Source: Bacteroidales bacterium
GTDB taxonomy: Bacteria > Bacteroidota > Bacteroidia > Bacteroidales > F082
Direction of reading: 5' to 3'
NCBI GenBank assembly: GCA_017394865.1
Contig: JAFPWT010000011.1
Location: 1 to 64,000 of the forward strand
Length of the DNA: 64,000 nucleotides
How positions within the stretch are numbered: position 1 is the first letter of the stretch; every line of letters begins with the position of its first letter. Below are positions 62,194-64,000 of the stretch, in pieces. Below the pieces are notes generated by a model, which was given only the letters and a program-made list of their open reading frames with translations, ran no database searches and had not been told where the DNA came from. Position numbers and translations under genes: made by a program.

Positions 62194-62658
62194 TTAAATT
62201 CCAAATTGTAACTCTGAGAACAATTCTTCCACGCCTTGGGCGAGGTCTTCTGTAGAGATGGCGCTGACACGTTCGTCGTATTTGGCTTTATCCCAGATTT
62301 CCATGTTGGTGAACATGGAGTCGATGACGACATCTTTGGTCATGCCGCTGCGTTCCAGAAGCTCTTTGGGGATCTGGAGACGTCCGTTGGCGTCGAGTTT
62401 CACGCGTTTTACACCATCGAGGTATTTACGCATGATGTCGAGCTTGCGGCGGTCGAAGGTGTTGACCTGCATCAGGATCTCGCGGCGGCGGTTCCAGTCG
62501 CTGATGGTGTAAAGCTCCAGATAAGTGCCGTGCAGTCCCGGACGAAGGATGAAGTCCTCCTCGGTCTGGCCGCCCAACTGCTCCCTGAAATCGGCGGGAA
62601 GCATCAGTCGGCCTTTCGAATCGAGCTTGCAATTGAATGTTCCAGTAGGGTTACTCAT
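62194..62658 (-). CDS. mraZ: Transcriptional regulator MraZ
   Basis: A 154-residue protein of two AbrB-like domains, with the paired motifs KLDSKGRLMLPADFREQL (first domain) and KLDANGRLQIPKELLERSG (second). MraZ forms a ring and represses the dcw promoter by binding short direct repeats. The start at 62658 (MSNPTGTF) fits the family; an upstream in-frame ATG at 62712 would run through the promoter repeats. Predicted operator repeats lie at 62691-62730. Confidence 0.93.
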   Translation of the reverse strand: MSNPTGTFNCKLDSKGRLMLPADFREQLGGQTEEDFILRPGLHGTYLELYTISDWNRRREILMQVNTFDRRKLDIMRKYLDGVKRVKLDANGRLQIPKELLERSGMTKDVVIDSMFTNMEIWDKAKYDERVSAISTEDLAQGVEELFSELQFGI

Positions 62659-62679
62659 CTCTTTTAATTTTTCAGAGAG

Positions 62680-62730
62680 CAAAATTATGCATTTTTTACC
62701 ATTTTTTACCATTTTCCCCCACTTTTTTCA
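62680..62730 (-). promoter_or_regulatory. dcw promoter with 10-bp MraZ-type operator repeats
   Basis: On the minus strand the -7 box TAATTTTG (62680-62687) precedes the mraZ start by about 22 bp. Directly upstream come four 10-bp units in exact register: AAAATG-type copies at 62691-62700 and 62701-62710 (both GGTAAAAAAT), 62711-62720 (GGGGGAAAAT) and a degenerate one at 62721-62730. TGG recurs every 10 bp, like the TGGG-type MraZ boxes known from other bacteria. They cover the -33 region, so binding would block the promoter. Confidence 0.75.
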
Positions 62731-62747
62731 GCCAAAAGGTGGATTAG

Positions 62748-62820
62748 TTTTCAACAATTTTATCAACAGGGTTGTTAATTAATGTTAATTTATTGAAAAT
62801 CAATAAAATAGATATCAACA
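62748..62820. other. AT-rich cluster of DnaA-box-like 9-mers
   Basis: TTTTCAACA (62748-62756), TTATCAACA (62760-62768) and ATATCAACA (62812-62820) each lie within one to three mismatches of TTATCCACA. The stretch between is AT-rich with inverted TTGAAAATCAA. With only three weak boxes and no other origin features, this may be chance in an AT-rich spacer. Confidence 0.25.
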
Positions 62821-62834
62821 AGAAAAAAAAACGA

Positions 62835-62873
62835 GTAAGACGGTCTTACGTATGGAATTTGTTTGTATTTTTG
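62835..62873 (+). promoter_or_regulatory. Palindrome and promoter of the glsA-like gene
   Basis: A perfect palindrome GTAAGACGGTCTTAC (62835-62849) is followed by the -7 box TATTTTTG (62866-62873). The palindrome covers the expected -33 position, so it may be a repressor or activator site. The ATG follows at 62897. Confidence 0.55.
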
Positions 62874-62896
62874 TAAGTTAATTGAGTCATTGGCCT

Positions 62897-63775
62897 ATGG
62901 AGGATAAGTACGGTAATCTCATCGATCTCAGGAAGATATTCGAGTCGAAGGCACCCAAATTAATGAAACGGATGCCCAATTGGTTGTTCCGTCGTATCCA
63001 GCATCTGCTGCACGAAGAGGATATCAACAGGGTGTTGAGTACCTATGGTCACTTGGAAGGTGTGGACTTCGTCCATGCGGTGGTCGATGACTTCAACCTG
63101 AACATCGTGGTTGAAGGATCGGAAAACCTGACGGCTTCGGAGCGTATCTTGGTGGCTTCGAATCATCCGCTGGGTGGACTCGATGGCATCGCGCTGATCG
63201 GCACCGTCGGTAACTATTGCAAGGACCCTGTCACCCCGGTCAACGATTTCCTGATGTTCATCAAAAACCTCCAACCTATCTTCATTCCAGTCAACAAGGC
63301 TGGAAAGGGCGTGTCTGGCCTGCAGGACAACCTCCGCCTCTTCAATCAGACCTTCGAGGGCGACCGCGCCATCTGCTACTTCCCCTTCGGCCTCTGCTCA
63401 CGCAAGTCCAAAGGAGGCAAGATCATGGACTTGGACTGGAAAAAGACGTTTGTCGCCAAGTCGAGAGAATACCACCGCGACATCATCCCCACCCATATCG
63501 ACGGAAGGAACTCCAAATTCTTCTACAACCTTGCCAGATTCCGTAAACGTCTGGGAATCAAGGTGAATGTGGAGATGGCCTTCCTTCCTGACGAATTCTT
63601 CAAGCAACGGAACAAGACACTTACCATCGTGTTCGGAAAACCGATTCCGTGGCAGACTTTCGACAATCGCTACACCGATGTACAGTGGGCTGAAAAGCTG
63701 CGCTGCTTCTCTTACAACCTAACCCCTGGGAAGGATCTTGTGTTTGATCCCGACCAGGACTATCAGATTCCGTGA
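62897..63775 (+). CDS. Acyltransferase, glycine-lipid O-acyltransferase type (GlsA-like)
   Basis: A 292-residue acyltransferase of the PlsC fold. The catalytic HxxxxD box is ASNHPLGGLDGIALI, and FIPVNKAGKGVSGLQDNLRL and ICYFPFGLCSRKSKGGKI are the other blocks. The ATG at 62897 is preferred to an upstream in-frame TTG. The following gene is an N-acyltransferase-like gene, as in the glsB-glsA pair of Bacteroides thetaiotaomicron that makes glycine lipids. The assignment rests on this pairing; a generic lysophospholipid acyltransferase remains possible. Confidence 0.7.
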   Translation: MEDKYGNLIDLRKIFESKAPKLMKRMPNWLFRRIQHLLHEEDINRVLSTYGHLEGVDFVHAVVDDFNLNIVVEGSENLTASERILVASNHPLGGLDGIALIGTVGNYCKDPVTPVNDFLMFIKNLQPIFIPVNKAGKGVSGLQDNLRLFNQTFEGDRAICYFPFGLCSRKSKGGKIMDLDWKKTFVAKSREYHRDIIPTHIDGRNSKFFYNLARFRKRLGIKVNVEMAFLPDEFFKQRNKTLTIVFGKPIPWQTFDNRYTDVQWAEKLRCFSYNLTPGKDLVFDPDQDYQIP

Positions 63776-63793
63776 TAAAACATCATTGAAGCT

Positions 63794-64000
63794 ATGAAAA
63801 CCATTATCGACCCTATACCTGTAGACAAACTCCTTGAGGAACTGACCGTGGATCGGTTCATCAGGAAGACGAACAATGGCAAGAACGAGTTGTATATTGT
63901 GGACGCCTTCAACGCTCCCAACGTGATGCGTGAGATCGGACGTCTGCGTGAGATCAGTTTCCGGGATTCGGGCGGCGGCACAGGCCTCGACTGCGATCTC
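63794..64000 (+). CDS. N-acyltransferase, GlsB/OlsB-like (3' end outside window)
   Basis: The first 69 codons of a gene that runs past the window edge. It begins MKTIIDPIPVDKLLEELTVD and continues DAFNAPNVMREIGRLREISF, which resembles the start of OlsB/GlsB-type N-acyltransferases (GNAT-related). It starts 18 bp after the GlsA-like gene, so the two are cotranscribed. In Bacteroides, GlsB acylates glycine and GlsA then adds the second acyl chain. Only the N-terminus is visible, so the call is provisional. Confidence 0.65.
   Translation, partial: MKTIIDPIPVDKLLEELTVDRFIRKTNNGKNELYIVDAFNAPNVMREIGRLREISFRDSGGGTGLDCDL

Noticed and set aside
62748-62820. Chromosome replication origin
   Set aside because: Only three weak DnaA-box-like 9-mers; no dnaA, dnaN or gidA neighbour. 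Kept only as a low-confidence feature.

Overview
The window is ordinary chromosomal DNA of a Bacteroidota bacterium, most likely order Bacteroidales. The pointers are sequence-level: genes start without Shine-Dalgarno sites, and many promoters show the Bacteroides -7 box TAnnTTTG, several with TTG or TTTG about 19-20 bp upstream. The gene content agrees: PorT of the type IX secretion system, a Bacteroidetes-type V-ATPase operon with DUF2764, an SDR-type threonine dehydrogenase with Kbl, and a glsA/glsB-like pair for glycine lipids. No prophage, integrase, transposase or CRISPR array is visible.

Region 1 (1-14774, + strand) is an export and stress module. A RhuM-like gene end is followed by a sigma-54 promoter, an FtsX/MacB-type permease, an NtrC-class response regulator and a minimal histidine kinase. 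A second sigma-54 promoter then drives a TolC-like protein, three more permeases and an HlyD-like adaptor. Both promoters carry the same pair of palindromes at identical spacing, so the regulator probably controls both. No ABC ATPase gene lies in the module.

Region 2 (14775-19000) holds a terminator, tRNA-Glu and a leftward operon: aminotransferase, heptose-7-phosphate kinase-like gene, menG/ubiE and porT. Region 3 (19006-28143) carries lipid A genes lpxD, lpxC and lpxA rightward, with lpxC lacking the fused fabZ half usual in this phylum. A glycosyltransferase, LolA-like carrier, ftsK and signal peptidase I run leftward. Region 4 (28211-35605) is the V-ATPase operon E-DUF2764-A-B-(small membrane protein)-D-I-K; subunit K has the full Na+-ligand set known from Enterococcus hirae.

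Region 5 (35606-48035) is mixed housekeeping: PagL-like deacylase, cysS, kbl and tdh for threonine breakdown, a TonB-dependent receptor, a YitT-family protein, purN and a large exported protein of unknown function. Region 6 (48045-62730, - strand) is the division and cell wall (dcw) cluster mraZ-rsmH-ftsL-ftsI-murE-mraY-[murD remnant]-ftsW-murG-murC-ftsQ-ftsA-ftsZ. Ten-bp repeats that look like MraZ operators lie at its promoter. The murD position holds only a degenerate 184-residue C-terminal domain. The window ends with the glsA-like gene and the start of glsB.

The most unusual points are the duplicated sigma-54/palindrome control module around an ATPase-less permease array, the MurD remnant, unfused LpxC, the Na+ signature of the V-ATPase, an AT-rich small membrane gene inside that operon, and 7-bp tandem repeats at gene junctions that run into coding sequence.
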